Assembly (NCBI GenBank): GCA_946482045.1 | Contig: CAMLPZ010000288.1 | Location: 1 to 5,277, forward strand | DNA: 5,277 bases | Direction of reading: 5' to 3' | Source of the DNA: an uncultured Asticcacaulis sp. | GTDB taxonomy: Bacteria > Pseudomonadota > Alphaproteobacteria > Caulobacterales > Caulobacteraceae | Part shown: positions 1-5,277 of the stretch, in pieces | How the letters are laid out: each line of letters begins with the position of its first letter | Position numbering within the stretch: the stretch's first letter is position 1 | Translations under genes and position numbers: made by a program | The notes under the pieces: model-generated | The model's database searches: none | Told to the model about the DNA's origin: nothing | Seen by the model: the letters and a program-made list of their open reading frames with translations, nothing else

Positions 1-599
1 ACAAAGTCAAATTTGAAATTGGTCGTGTCGGGCAGGGCCTTTAAGACCGCGCTGATGCGATAGTCATGCGTACCTTCTTCATCGGTCAGCCGGATCGTCT
101 TGCCGATGAGGACGCCTGCCGCTTCACCCGGGAAATACTTTTCAGCCATGGGCTGGGAAATGACGACATTGTCCGGCGACACCAGCGCCAGGGCCTTGTT
201 GCCGGCCAGCAGTGGGAGGTCGAAAACCTTGAAGAACTCAATGTCGACCAACAGCACCTCTTCCTGCGTGCTGTTAGCGCCAATATGAACGGTCACATTG
301 TGGTCCCACAACCGCGTTCCTATGCGCTGCGGATTGTCCGACTTGATATTGTCGAGCAGGCCGCCATTGGTCCACGGCTCTGGGTCCGTGCGGACAGCGG
401 CAAACTTCCAGGCATTTTCGACGACGTAGATCTTGTTCGCGTTCGGCAGCCACTGCTCGAAGGTCGTTTCGAAGCGGAAGAACAGGCCGAGCGTGATGAA
501 GACGGCGATGCCGAAGCTCAGGCCCAGCAGGTTCAAAAGGGCATAGAGCGGATGGCGCGTGAAGGAGCGGTAGAAGGCGTTAAAGGTCGAGCGCAGCAT
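1..599 (-). CDS. MacB-like ABC transporter permease, N-terminal part (cut by window edge)
   Basis: This is the membrane subunit of an ABC exporter; only the first 199 codons are in the window and no stop is reached. The translation starts [20 protein letters not shown] and runs into a hydrophobic segment at about residues 18-41, the first transmembrane helix. A periplasmic domain follows with hallmarks of the MacB periplasmic core: FEQWLPNANKIYVV (47-60), then a stretch like SPDNVVISQPMAEKYFPGE, then VLKALPDTTNFKFDF at the window edge. Family members usually have about 400 (one unit) or 800 (two units) residues, with three or more C-terminal helices, which would lie beyond position 1. The ATG shares one base with the ATPase stop (TAATG). 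An AGGTGA ribosome binding site (609-604, 4-base spacing) inside the end of the ATPase gene supports this start. It is third in the adaptor-ATPase-permease operon. The substrate cannot be read from the sequence. The family call is strong; whether it pairs with a second permease is unknown. Confidence 0.9.
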   Translation of the reverse strand, partial: MLRSTFNAFYRSFTRHPLYALLNLLGLSFGIAVFITLGLFFRFETTFEQWLPNANKIYVVENAWKFAAVRTDPEPWTNGGLLDNIKSDNPQRIGTRLWDHNVTVHIGANSTQEEVLLVDIEFFKVFDLPLLAGNKALALVSPDNVVISQPMAEKYFPGEAAGVLIGKTIRLTDEEGTHDYRISAVLKALPDTTNFKFDF

Positions 600-1291
600 T
601 ACATCACCTGAGCTACGGATGCGACCAGCTGACCGTCGAGGATGTCAACCTGGCGCGTGGCCTGATCGGCGTGGGACTGCGAGTGGGTGACCATGATGAT
701 GGTCGCGCCGCCCTTGTTCAGGCTTTTGAGGATATCCATGACCTGCGCGCCGTTTTCAGTGTCGAGATTGCCCGTCGGTTCGTCCGCCAGGATCAGGTCG
801 GGCTGGCCGACAATGGCGCGGGCAATCGCCGCGCGCTGCTGCTGGCCGCCCGACAATTGGTGGGGAAAGTGGCGGGCGCGATGGCCGATGCCGACCCTGT
901 CCATGGCGCCTTCGATCACCTGGCGGCGCGACCCCTTGCGGCCATCACGATAAAGCAGGCCCAGTTCGATATTCTCATAGATGGTCAGGTCGTCGACCAG
1001 GTTGAAGCTTTGGAAAATGAAGCCCAGGTGGCGGGCGCGATGCCTGGCCAGGTTCTTCTCGCTCATCTTGGCCAGGTCTTGGCCCTCAAACAGATAGGCG
1101 CCCGAGGTCGGCCGGTCGATCGTACCCAGCACGTTCAGAAGCGTGGACTTGCCGCAGCCCGACGGCCCCATGATGGCGACAAATTCGCCGCGTTTGATGG
1201 TCAGCGAAATGTTGTGCAAAGCCGTCGTTTCGACATCGTCCGAACGGTAGAGACGGGTGATTTTTTGCAGATCAATCAGGGTGTCGGTCAT
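599..1291 (-). CDS. MacB/LolD-type ABC transporter ATP-binding protein
   Basis: This 230-residue cytoplasmic ATPase should power the adjacent permease. All nucleotide-binding motifs are intact: Walker [10 protein letters not shown] (42-50), Q-loop Gln94 in FIFQSFNL, signature LSGGQ (146-150), Walker B LILADE (166-171, catalytic Glu171), D-loop NLD (175-177) and switch His203 in VTHS. The EPTGNLD stretch and the [18 protein letters not shown] segment are typical of the LolD/MacB/FtsE group, which work with FtsX-fold permeases as mechanotransmission-type exporters or lipoprotein extractors. The length is normal for a stand-alone subunit. Its ATG overlaps the adaptor stop as ATGA, and its own stop overlaps the permease start, so it is the middle gene of a coupled operon. 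No strong Shine-Dalgarno precedes it (only a GAAGAAGA run about 10 bases upstream), which fits translational coupling. Assignment to LolD itself is unlikely, because the partner genes are an adaptor and a MacB-like permease rather than LolC/E. Confidence 0.97.
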   Translation of the reverse strand: MTDTLIDLQKITRLYRSDDVETTALHNISLTIKRGEFVAIMGPSGCGKSTLLNVLGTIDRPTSGAYLFEGQDLAKMSEKNLARHRARHLGFIFQSFNLVDDLTIYENIELGLLYRDGRKGSRRQVIEGAMDRVGIGHRARHFPHQLSGGQQQRAAIARAIVGQPDLILADEPTGNLDTENGAQVMDILKSLNKGGATIIMVTHSQSHADQATRQVDILDGQLVASVAQVM

Positions 1292-2595
1292 TGGCTTGCA
1301 GTCTTCTTCAAACGGAGATGTTGCGCTTTTTGATATTGTGAGGTGCCGGCGACGACGATGCGCTCGCCGGGTGTGAGGCCGCTGAGGACCTCGGCATATT
1401 CAGGATTGCGGCGGCCGATCGTCACGGCGCGGCGTGACGCCTTGTCGCCCTTTGCGTTCAGCACGAAGACCGAGGTGCCGTTGCTGTCGGCGAGCCAGCT
1501 GCCGGATGGCGCAAGCGTCGCCACTTCGCTGCCGGCGCTCATCTGCAGGCGGATATCAGCGGCCTCCCCGCGCTTCAGGTCGGCGGGCACAGCGGAGTCG
1601 AATTCCAGTTCCACTGTAATGCGGCCATTGGTGACCTGCGGAAAGATCTTGCTGACATGGACATTGACCGTCTTTTCGTGCAGACGCGCCTGCGCCTTCT
1701 GGCCGGCCGACAGGCGTTGCAGATAGTATTCATCAACCTGGGCGCGCAGCTTGTAGGTGCCCTCGGAATCGACCTGCCCCAAAGCCATGCCTTGCGTCAC
1801 AGCCTGTCCGGGTTTGAGGTCGAAGCCGGTCAGACGGCCGGCTGTCGGCGCTGAGATGACAAGCGCCGTCAGGCCCTTGCGCACCTCGGTCAGCGAGCGG
1901 CGCAGGTCGGCTGCCGAAGCCATGATCGCCTGACGTTGCGACTGATAGAAGGCGGTCTCCTGCGCCTCGCTGGTCTTCAACGCCGCGAGACGCGTGCGCT
2001 GATAGTCCGCCTCATCGGCATAGACCTTGAGCGCCGCGTCATTGATTACGCCCTGGTCGCGCAGGGTCCGGCGCCGCGCCAGTTCCTGATCCGCCCGGTG
2101 CAGGGCATAGGCGACGTCGGCGCGCGTCTGTTCGCGGGCCTGCGCCTGGGTTTGCAGGTTCATCATCTGGTTAGTGCTGTCGCTCAGGCGCGCCGAGATG
2201 TCGGCCTCGCGCGTCGAGACTTCCAGCGTCAGCGACGGATTGGACAACCGCGCCAGTGGTTGGCCGGCCGCGACCAGTATGCCGTCGTCTGCCGCGACGC
2301 TTTCGACGCGGCCGGCCGCTTCGGCGGTAATGAAGACGGTGACCAGCGGCACGACTTCGGCGCGCAGCGGTACATAGTCGGAATAGGCGGCGCGGACAAC
2401 CTCCCCGCTGTCGAGCGTGGCGGCGTTGACATCGACCGTGTTCGATGCCGGGCGCAGCAGGAACAGCGCCAGGCTGATGGCGCTGACCGTCGCTATGACG
2501 GCGCCGATCTGGAACGGCCGCTTGCGATACCAAGGGCGTGCAAGCGCGCGGTCCATCTTGCGGGTCGGAGCATTGGAAGAGGAGGTATCGGGCAT
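1288..2595 (-). CDS. Periplasmic adaptor (membrane fusion) protein, HlyD/MacA type
   Basis: This 435-residue adaptor should link the inner-membrane ABC transporter to an outer-membrane channel. In order it has a basic cytoplasmic tail (1-27), one transmembrane anchor (about 28-47), a first half-lipoyl motif (about 92-120, AEAAGRVESVAADDGILVAAGQ), and a long helical region rich in Gln, Arg and Ala (about 128-240, the predicted coiled-coil hairpin). The second half-lipoyl motif follows (246-276, ISAPTAGRL then LKPGQAVTQG), then beta-barrel and membrane-proximal domains to the C-terminus (SGLTPGERIVVAG at 405-417). No lipobox is present; it is anchored by the N-terminal helix. The length suits MacA-like adaptors. 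It is the first gene of the minus-strand operon and overlaps the ATPase by four bases (ATGA). The ATG at 2595 has no good Shine-Dalgarno; Met14 is a possible but poorer alternative, since the basic segment before the anchor starts earlier. The lack of a TolC-like gene in the window leaves the outer partner unknown. Confidence 0.95.
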   Translation of the reverse strand: MPDTSSSNAPTRKMDRALARPWYRKRPFQIGAVIATVSAISLALFLLRPASNTVDVNAATLDSGEVVRAAYSDYVPLRAEVVPLVTVFITAEAAGRVESVAADDGILVAAGQPLARLSNPSLTLEVSTREADISARLSDSTNQMMNLQTQAQAREQTRADVAYALHRADQELARRRTLRDQGVINDAALKVYADEADYQRTRLAALKTSEAQETAFYQSQRQAIMASAADLRRSLTEVRKGLTALVISAPTAGRLTGFDLKPGQAVTQGMALGQVDSEGTYKLRAQVDEYYLQRLSAGQKAQARLHEKTVNVHVSKIFPQVTNGRITVELEFDSAVPADLKRGEAADIRLQMSAGSEVATLAPSGSWLADSNGTSVFVLNAKGDKASRRAVTIGRRNPEYAEVLSGLTPGERIVVAGTSQYQKAQHLRLKKTASQ

Positions 2596-2631
2596 GGTAA
2601 GAAGCTAACATGCCTTTTTCAATAGACATAA

Positions 2632-2660
2632 ATTATTCATTTCATTTGACTTTTAGGCAA
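2632..2660 (-). promoter_or_regulatory. Candidate sigma-70-type promoter of the exporter operon
   Basis: On the minus strand a -35-like TTGCCT (2660-2655) is followed, after exactly 17 bases, by AATAAT (2637-2632), five of six matches to TATAAT. Transcription would start near 2625, giving a leader of about 30 bases before the adaptor ATG. The element sits in the A/T-rich gap between the divergent operons and overlaps the opposite promoter candidate. It is called from the motif only. Confidence 0.5.
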
Positions 2661-2674
2661 AATGCAACGAAATT
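2646..2674 (+). promoter_or_regulatory. Candidate promoter of the two-component operon (weak -10)
   Basis: TTGACT (2646-2651) is a good -35, five of six matches. The hexamer 17 bases further on, GAAATT (2669-2674), matches the -10 consensus at only three positions, so this is tentative. If used, transcription would begin near 2680. That lies after the upstream ATG at 2662 and favours the ATG at 2713 as the response regulator start. The -35 falls inside the spacer of the minus-strand candidate, so the two promoters would compete or be co-regulated. Confidence 0.3.
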
Positions 2675-2712
2675 CAGAGGCATCTCAACTCCTCAAGTGT
2701 CCGTTTTCGAAC

Positions 2713-3300
2713 ATGAGCGATGCCGCCGAAACCGCCCCAGACGGCCCTGAAAAACGTCCACCGATCCGGGCATTTTTCCTCGATGACGACGCCGATGTGC
2801 TGGCGTCCGCCGAGCTGGTTTTGACGCGCCATGGCTTCACCCTGGCGACAGCCCAGACACCCGAGGCGGCGCGCGACTATCTCAATCGCGAGCCCGTCGA
2901 CGTCCTGCTGCTCGACCTCAACTATCGGCGCGGCGACACGTCGGGCGAGGCTGGCCTCGCCTTCCTGAAGGAACGGATGGCGGCAAGCCCGCACCTGCCC
3001 GTCGTCATCGTCACAGGCCACAGCGGCATGAATATCGCCATCCAGGCCATGCGCATGGGGGCGCAGGATTTCGTCGTCAAGCCGTGGAACAATGAGCGCT
3101 TTATCGCGTCGATCCGCGCCGCCATGGAAGCGCCTCGCCGCGCGCCGGCCCCGCCGCAGGACCTCAACCTCGAACGCTCGGAGCGCGAGCTCATCAAGGC
3201 GGCGCTCGACCGGCACCAATTCAATATTTCCCACGCCGCCAAGGATCTGGGGCTGACCCGGGCGGCGCTTTACCGGCGCATGGAAAAGCATGGACTATAG
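2713..3300 (+). CDS. Response regulator, receiver plus Fis-type helix-turn-helix
   Basis: This 195-residue DNA-binding response regulator is probably phosphorylated by the kinase that follows. The receiver domain (about 17-138) has the acidic pocket in FFLDDDADVL (Asp24-26), the phosphoacceptor Asp68 in LLLDLN, Thr101 in VIVTGH and Lys123 in VVKPW. A Pro/Ala-rich linker (about 139-150) leads to a Fis/NtrC-type HTH (about 157-195, ending NISHAAKDLGLTRAALYRRM). The layout and size resemble RegA/PrrA/ActR. However, the segment after Asp68 (LNYRRGDTSGEAGLAFL) resembles receivers of NtrC-type regulators found beside ABC exporters, whose central AAA+ domain is absent here. An upstream in-frame ATG at 2662 would add 17 residues. 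I prefer 2713 because codons 2662-2712 (CAA, CGA, TCA, TCT, TGT and others) are unlike the rest of the gene and a -35-like TTGACT lies just before. Against this, the ATG at 2662 has a weak AGG 4 bases upstream and 2713 has no clear ribosome binding site. The gene overlaps the kinase gene by 11 bases. Confidence 0.93.
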   Translation: MSDAAETAPDGPEKRPPIRAFFLDDDADVLASAELVLTRHGFTLATAQTPEAARDYLNREPVDVLLLDLNYRRGDTSGEAGLAFLKERMAASPHLPVVIVTGHSGMNIAIQAMRMGAQDFVVKPWNNERFIASIRAAMEAPRRAPAPPQDLNLERSERELIKAALDRHQFNISHAAKDLGLTRAALYRRMEKHGL

Positions 3301-4510
3301 ACGTCTGGCATTGGCGCTCGCCGCACAGCTGGGCGTATTCGCCGCCGGTGCTCTGGCATGGCTCGCCTTTGCGCGCGGCCTCTATGCCAGCGCCCTTCTG
3401 TGTGTGCTGGCGGGCATCGTCCTGGCCAGCCTGGGTTTGACGACGACGGCCTTTCGCATCGGCCGCGACCTGCTGAAGCGCGCAGCCCAGCCCGGCGCCA
3501 TCTTCACCGCAGAACTCAGCCGGCGCAGGCTCCAGGTGCTACTCGACCAGACCCCTTCGCCGCTCCTGCTTCAGCCGGAAAGCGGGCAACTGATCGCCGT
3601 CAACCGCGCCGCCCGTACCCTGTTCGACGTCTCCTACGCCCTGCCCGTGACGGCGCGGCGGCAGTTGCTGGGCGAAGCCGACGGGCTGGCGACCCTGCCC
3701 GGCCAGATCAAATGGAAGGGCGGCACCTATGCCGTCCACCTGGCGGAGATGGAAGAGGAAGACCGTTCGTCGCACCTCGCCGTGCTGACCGACATTTCCG
3801 GCGATGTGCGCGCCGCCGAAGCGACGGCTTTGCGCGACCTGCTGCGCGTGCTGAACCACGAACTGATGAACGCCCTGACCCCCGTGGCGTCGATGAGCAA
3901 GAGCGCGCTCGACCTGTTGGGCGACGACACACCGGAGTCACGTGCGATGGCGATGAAAGCGCTCGAACGTGTGGTGGCGCGGACCGAGAACCTGTCTGGG
4001 TTTATCAATGCCTACCGCGCCATGACGCGTCTGCCGCCACCGGTCATGCGGCCGGTGCGGCTCGACGACTGGCTCGACGTCGCCGCCGAAAGCTTCGCGG
4101 CGCAGTGGGGTGAAAACGTTCGCCTCGATCATTCGTTGTCCAGCAACGATCTCAGCGCCATGATGGACGAAGACCAGATGTGGCTGTGCGTCGGCAACCT
4201 GCTCAACAATGGTGCGCAGGCCGCGCTTGAGAACATCCAGCCACCGGTCGTGAGGCTGCATGTCCAGATGGACGGTGATGGCGTCAGTGTCCATGTCGAG
4301 GATTCGGGCAAGGGCATTCCCGCCGACCAGGCCGACCAGGTCTTCCTGCCCTTCTATACCACCAAGGCGACCGGTACCGGCGTAGGACTGAGCCTGGCCC
4401 GCCAGATCGTCCAAGGCCACGGCAGCACGCTGTCCCTGCTACCGCCGGCGCCGGGCCACGCCGACCGATTGGGCGGCGCGTGCTTTGCCTTCCGCCTGCG
4501 CGCAGCTTAA
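3290..4510 (+). CDS. Sensor histidine kinase with two membrane helices and a PAS-like domain
   Basis: This 406-residue inner-membrane kinase is the likely partner of the response regulator just upstream. Two hydrophobic helices (about 5-27 and 31-53) are separated by only a few residues, so there is almost no periplasmic sensor domain. A PAS-like region follows (about 78-170; LLDQTPSPLLLQPESGQLIAVNRAARTLF, then LAVLTDIS before the dimerisation helix). The phosphoacceptor is His190 in LNHELMN. The ATP-binding domain has the N-box NLLNNGAQA (303-311), the G1 motif DSGKGIP (338-344), the F-box FLPFYTTK (352-359) and the G2 motif GTGVGLSLA (362-370), all intact. The HELMNALTPVASM version of the H-box resembles kinases found beside MacB-like exporters and differs from the common HELRTPL form. 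The ATG lies within the end of the regulator gene, with GGAA (3282-3285) four bases upstream, which supports translational coupling. With so small an exposed loop, the kinase may sense within the membrane, through its PAS pocket, or through the exporter itself; this is inference. Confidence 0.95.
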   Translation: MDYRRLALALAAQLGVFAAGALAWLAFARGLYASALLCVLAGIVLASLGLTTTAFRIGRDLLKRAAQPGAIFTAELSRRRLQVLLDQTPSPLLLQPESGQLIAVNRAARTLFDVSYALPVTARRQLLGEADGLATLPGQIKWKGGTYAVHLAEMEEEDRSSHLAVLTDISGDVRAAEATALRDLLRVLNHELMNALTPVASMSKSALDLLGDDTPESRAMAMKALERVVARTENLSGFINAYRAMTRLPPPVMRPVRLDDWLDVAAESFAAQWGENVRLDHSLSSNDLSAMMDEDQMWLCVGNLLNNGAQAALENIQPPVVRLHVQMDGDGVSVHVEDSGKGIPADQADQVFLPFYTTKATGTGVGLSLARQIVQGHGSTLSLLPPAPGHADRLGGACFAFRLRAA

Positions 4511-4544
4511 GGCCCCATTAAATTATCAATATCGCACACACCTG

Positions 4545-4573
4545 TTGACTCTTCTTCGCAATTGGAACAAAAT
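4545..4573 (+). promoter_or_regulatory. Sigma-70-type promoter of the small cysteine-rich gene
   Basis: TTGACT (4545-4550, five of six matches) and CAAAAT (4568-4573, four of six) are separated by exactly 17 bases. Transcription would begin near 4580, giving a leader of about 37 bases before the ATG at 4618. The surrounding gap is clearly richer in A/T than the flanking genes. The LexA box at 4565-4579 covers the -10, an arrangement that would block RNA polymerase when LexA is bound. Confidence 0.65.
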
Positions 4574-4579
4574 GAGAAC
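4565..4579 (+). promoter_or_regulatory. LexA (SOS) box, alphaproteobacterial direct-repeat type
   Basis: The plus strand reads GAAC, seven bases (AAAATGA), GAAC. On the complementary strand this is GTTC-N7-GTTC, the LexA operator known from Alphaproteobacteria such as Caulobacter and Rhodobacter. All eight fixed bases match, and the complementary strand also has the frequent TC after the first GTTC. It overlaps the -10 of a well-spaced promoter and lies 38 bases before a start codon, where a repressor site should be. With random equal-frequency bases, such a match on either strand of a 107-base gap would occur about three times in a thousand. Confidence 0.75.
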
Positions 4580-4617
4580 ATAAGGCTTGGGGGCCTGTAC
4601 TCACTGGGAACACCGCC

Positions 4618-4896
4618 ATGATGTTCGATGCGAAACTCTGGATGAAGACGTGGAAATGCCCGCCACAGGTTAAGGATCTGCCGCGCGATGGCCATATCGA
4701 CGTCACATGCCGGTCGTGCCGGTCGCAGTGGAAGCAATCGGTCCGTTCGCTGATCGAAGATAGGCGGCTGGGCGCGCAGTTCCTCGACTTGGTCGAGTGG
4801 GAAATGCGCTGTCAGGACAAGGCTTGCGGCGGTATGGTCTGCTTTGCCGTTCCGGGTGAAGACGAGGACGAGTACGATCTTTTAGTCGCCGCGTAG
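4618..4896 (+). CDS. Small cysteine-rich (possible zinc-binding) protein of unknown function
   Basis: I do not recognise this 92-residue protein. It is predicted soluble, with no signal peptide or membrane helix. Six cysteines are arranged as C14, a C31-x2-C34 pair (VTCRSCRSQW), and C65-x4-C70-x4-C75 (MRCQDKACGGMVCF). This suggests a zinc ribbon built from the C31/C34 pair and the C65/C70 pair, with C14, C75 and His26 as extra candidate ligands. Between them is a helix-like segment with SLIEDRRLGAQFLDLVEWEM (44-63). The C-terminal tail is strongly acidic (EDEDEYD, 81-87). Codon use matches the neighbouring genes, so it is probably a real coding region. ATG 4618 is preceded by GGGAA (4606-4610) at 7-base spacing; ATG 4621 is an alternative. 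A promoter overlapped by a LexA box lies upstream, so DNA-damage induction is expected. A role in DNA metabolism or cell-cycle control during SOS is possible but not shown. Confidence 0.8.
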   Translation: MMFDAKLWMKTWKCPPQVKDLPRDGHIDVTCRSCRSQWKQSVRSLIEDRRLGAQFLDLVEWEMRCQDKACGGMVCFAVPGEDEDEYDLLVAA

Positions 4897-4958
4897 TCAT
4901 TTTTCAGCTCATGCGCCGCATGGCTCCTCACATGTGTTCGGGCGCGCACTTGCGCTTG

Positions 4959-4986
4959 CCAGACTTCGAAGTGTATCGAAGTCCGG
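4959..4986. repeat. Inverted repeat before the DUF4011 gene
   Basis: GACTTCGA (4962-4969) and TCGAAGTC (4976-4983) are perfect complements around a 6-base loop. After one mismatch, CC (4959-4960) pairs with GG (4985-4986), giving ten pairs in total. It ends 18 bases before the ATG at 5005 and 8 bases before the ribosome binding site. No T-run follows on either strand, so a rho-independent terminator is unlikely. It could be a repressor operator or an RNA hairpin controlling the downstream gene. I see no convincing separate promoter in 4897-5004; TTGCCA at 4956-4961 lacks a matching -10. Confidence 0.6.
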
Positions 4987-5004
4987 AGAACATCGGAGAC
5001 AGGC

Positions 5005-5277
5005 ATGGCCGAAGGTGAAGTGCTGATTTCGATCCGGGACCGGCTGCTGAAGGAGCGCAATGCACTGCTCGACCTGTCGGCGCGCAATCGCCTGCTCAAC
5101 ACGCCGCTGCGTACCAAGAACAATCGCGCCATCGAAATCGTCGATGAAAAGGCTGTCGAAGTCTTTGCTCGGTTGAGCGACAACAAGGCCATGACCTTCC
5201 TGCCCGGCGCCGGCGAGAACGAAGAAACGGCAGAGCCAAGCCTGCCGCAGCCCGATGAAAAGCGCGATGCCGATGGC
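5005..5277 (+). CDS. DUF4011-domain protein, probable large helicase, N-terminal part (cut by window edge)
   Basis: Ninety-one codons are open to the window edge with no stop. The N-terminus MAEGEVLISIRDRLLKERNA is followed by LLDLSARNRLLNTPLR (21-36). This motif is characteristic of the start of DUF4011 proteins, whose members read LLDLSLRNRLLN or close to it. Such proteins are usually well over 1000 residues, with a superfamily 1 helicase core and often a C-terminal Vsr-like or DUF3320 region; some have been reported as anti-phage defence genes (DUF4011-helicase-Vsr, Hhe). The catalytic domains lie outside the window, so activity cannot be judged here. Residues from about 70 on are acidic and Pro-rich (GENEETAEPSLPQPDEKRD), probably a flexible linker. 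The start is well supported: GGAG (4995-4998) lies six bases before the ATG, and codon use is normal from the first codon. It follows the SOS-box gene by 108 bases on the same strand and might share its transcript. Confidence 0.85.
   Translation, partial: MAEGEVLISIRDRLLKERNALLDLSARNRLLNTPLRTKNNRAIEIVDEKAVEVFARLSDNKAMTFLPGAGENEETAEPSLPQPDEKRDADG

Noticed and set aside
66..611. Long plus-strand open frame opposite the permease
   Set aside because: The minus-strand frame encodes a clear MacB-like permease with a ribosome binding site; the plus-strand translation shows no domain-like features and is a GC-rich shadow.
671..1333. Long plus-strand open frame opposite the ABC ATPase
   Set aside because: It mirrors an ATPase with all motifs intact; high third-position G/C often leaves antisense frames open.
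1936..2625. 229-codon plus-strand open frame opposite the adaptor
   Set aside because: The composition is Arg/Gly/Asp-rich shadow sequence with no recognisable domain, and the adaptor on the other strand is certain.
2674..3291. Minus-strand open frame opposite the response regulator
   Set aside because: The plus strand has every receiver residue and an HTH; the antisense product has no family features.
4322..4339. Perfect 9-base tandem duplication (GCCGACCAG twice) in the kinase
   Set aside because: The spacing between the G1 motif and the F-box is normal for the family, so nothing was inserted; it is a coincidental repeat of Ala-Asp-Gln codons.
4507..4737. Minus-strand 76-codon frame across the promoter and the start of the cysteine-rich gene
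   Set aside because: It would run against a good promoter, LexA box and coding frame; it has no supporting features.
4910..4922. CATGC-GCC-GCATG hairpin after the small gene as a terminator
   Set aside because: Only five pairs and no T-run follows, so it does not support a rho-independent terminator.
4929..4936. CACATGTG palindrome in the gap before the DUF4011 gene
   Set aside because: Eight bases is too short to be meaningful alone and nothing else supports a site there.
4984..4999. CGGAGA occurring twice, 10 bases apart, before ATG 5005
   Set aside because: The second copy is simply the ribosome binding site; the first is too far from the start to act and is probably chance.
4812..5192. 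Minus-strand 126-codon Ser-rich frame opposite the start of the DUF4011 gene
   Set aside because: Low-complexity Ser/Arg translation typical of an antisense shadow; the plus-strand start has a ribosome binding site and a family motif.

Overview
The window is GC-rich DNA with strongly G/C-biased third codon positions. It fits an alphaproteobacterium, perhaps of the Caulobacterales or Sphingomonadales. The most specific clue is a GAAC-N7-GAAC element at 4565-4579, the form of the LexA (SOS) operator known from Alphaproteobacteria. The genus cannot be fixed from the sequence alone. Seven genes are supported, two of them cut by the window edges; no RNA gene, insertion sequence or CRISPR array is visible. 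Left part (1-2595, minus strand): a tightly packed export operon read right to left. It encodes a membrane-anchored periplasmic adaptor (HlyD/MacA type), a MacB/LolD-type ABC ATPase, and the first 199 residues of a MacB-like (FtsX-fold) permease. The junctions are ATGA and TAATG overlaps, so the three are probably translationally coupled and form one inner-membrane transporter. An outer-membrane TolC-like partner or a second permease may lie beyond position 1. Middle part (2596-4510, plus strand): a divergent two-component system. It consists of a short response regulator (receiver plus Fis-type helix-turn-helix, no AAA+ domain), overlapped by 11 bases by a two-transmembrane PAS histidine kinase with almost no periplasmic loop. 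Both operons start from a gap of about 65-115 bases that holds overlapping divergent promoter candidates. This suggests that the two-component system controls the exporter, and possibly itself. Right part (4511-5277, plus strand): a separate unit. A promoter (TTGACT, 17-base spacer, CAAAAT) whose -10 is covered by a perfect alphaproteobacterial LexA box drives a 92-residue cysteine-rich protein of unknown function. After 108 bases carrying a 10-pair inverted repeat, a gene begins whose N-terminus has the LLDLSxRNRLLN signature of DUF4011 proteins. These are typically very large superfamily 1 helicases, some with a Vsr-like nuclease and some reported as anti-phage defence genes. The most interesting proposal from the window is therefore a DNA-damage-inducible small zinc-ribbon-like protein placed directly before a DUF4011 helicase.
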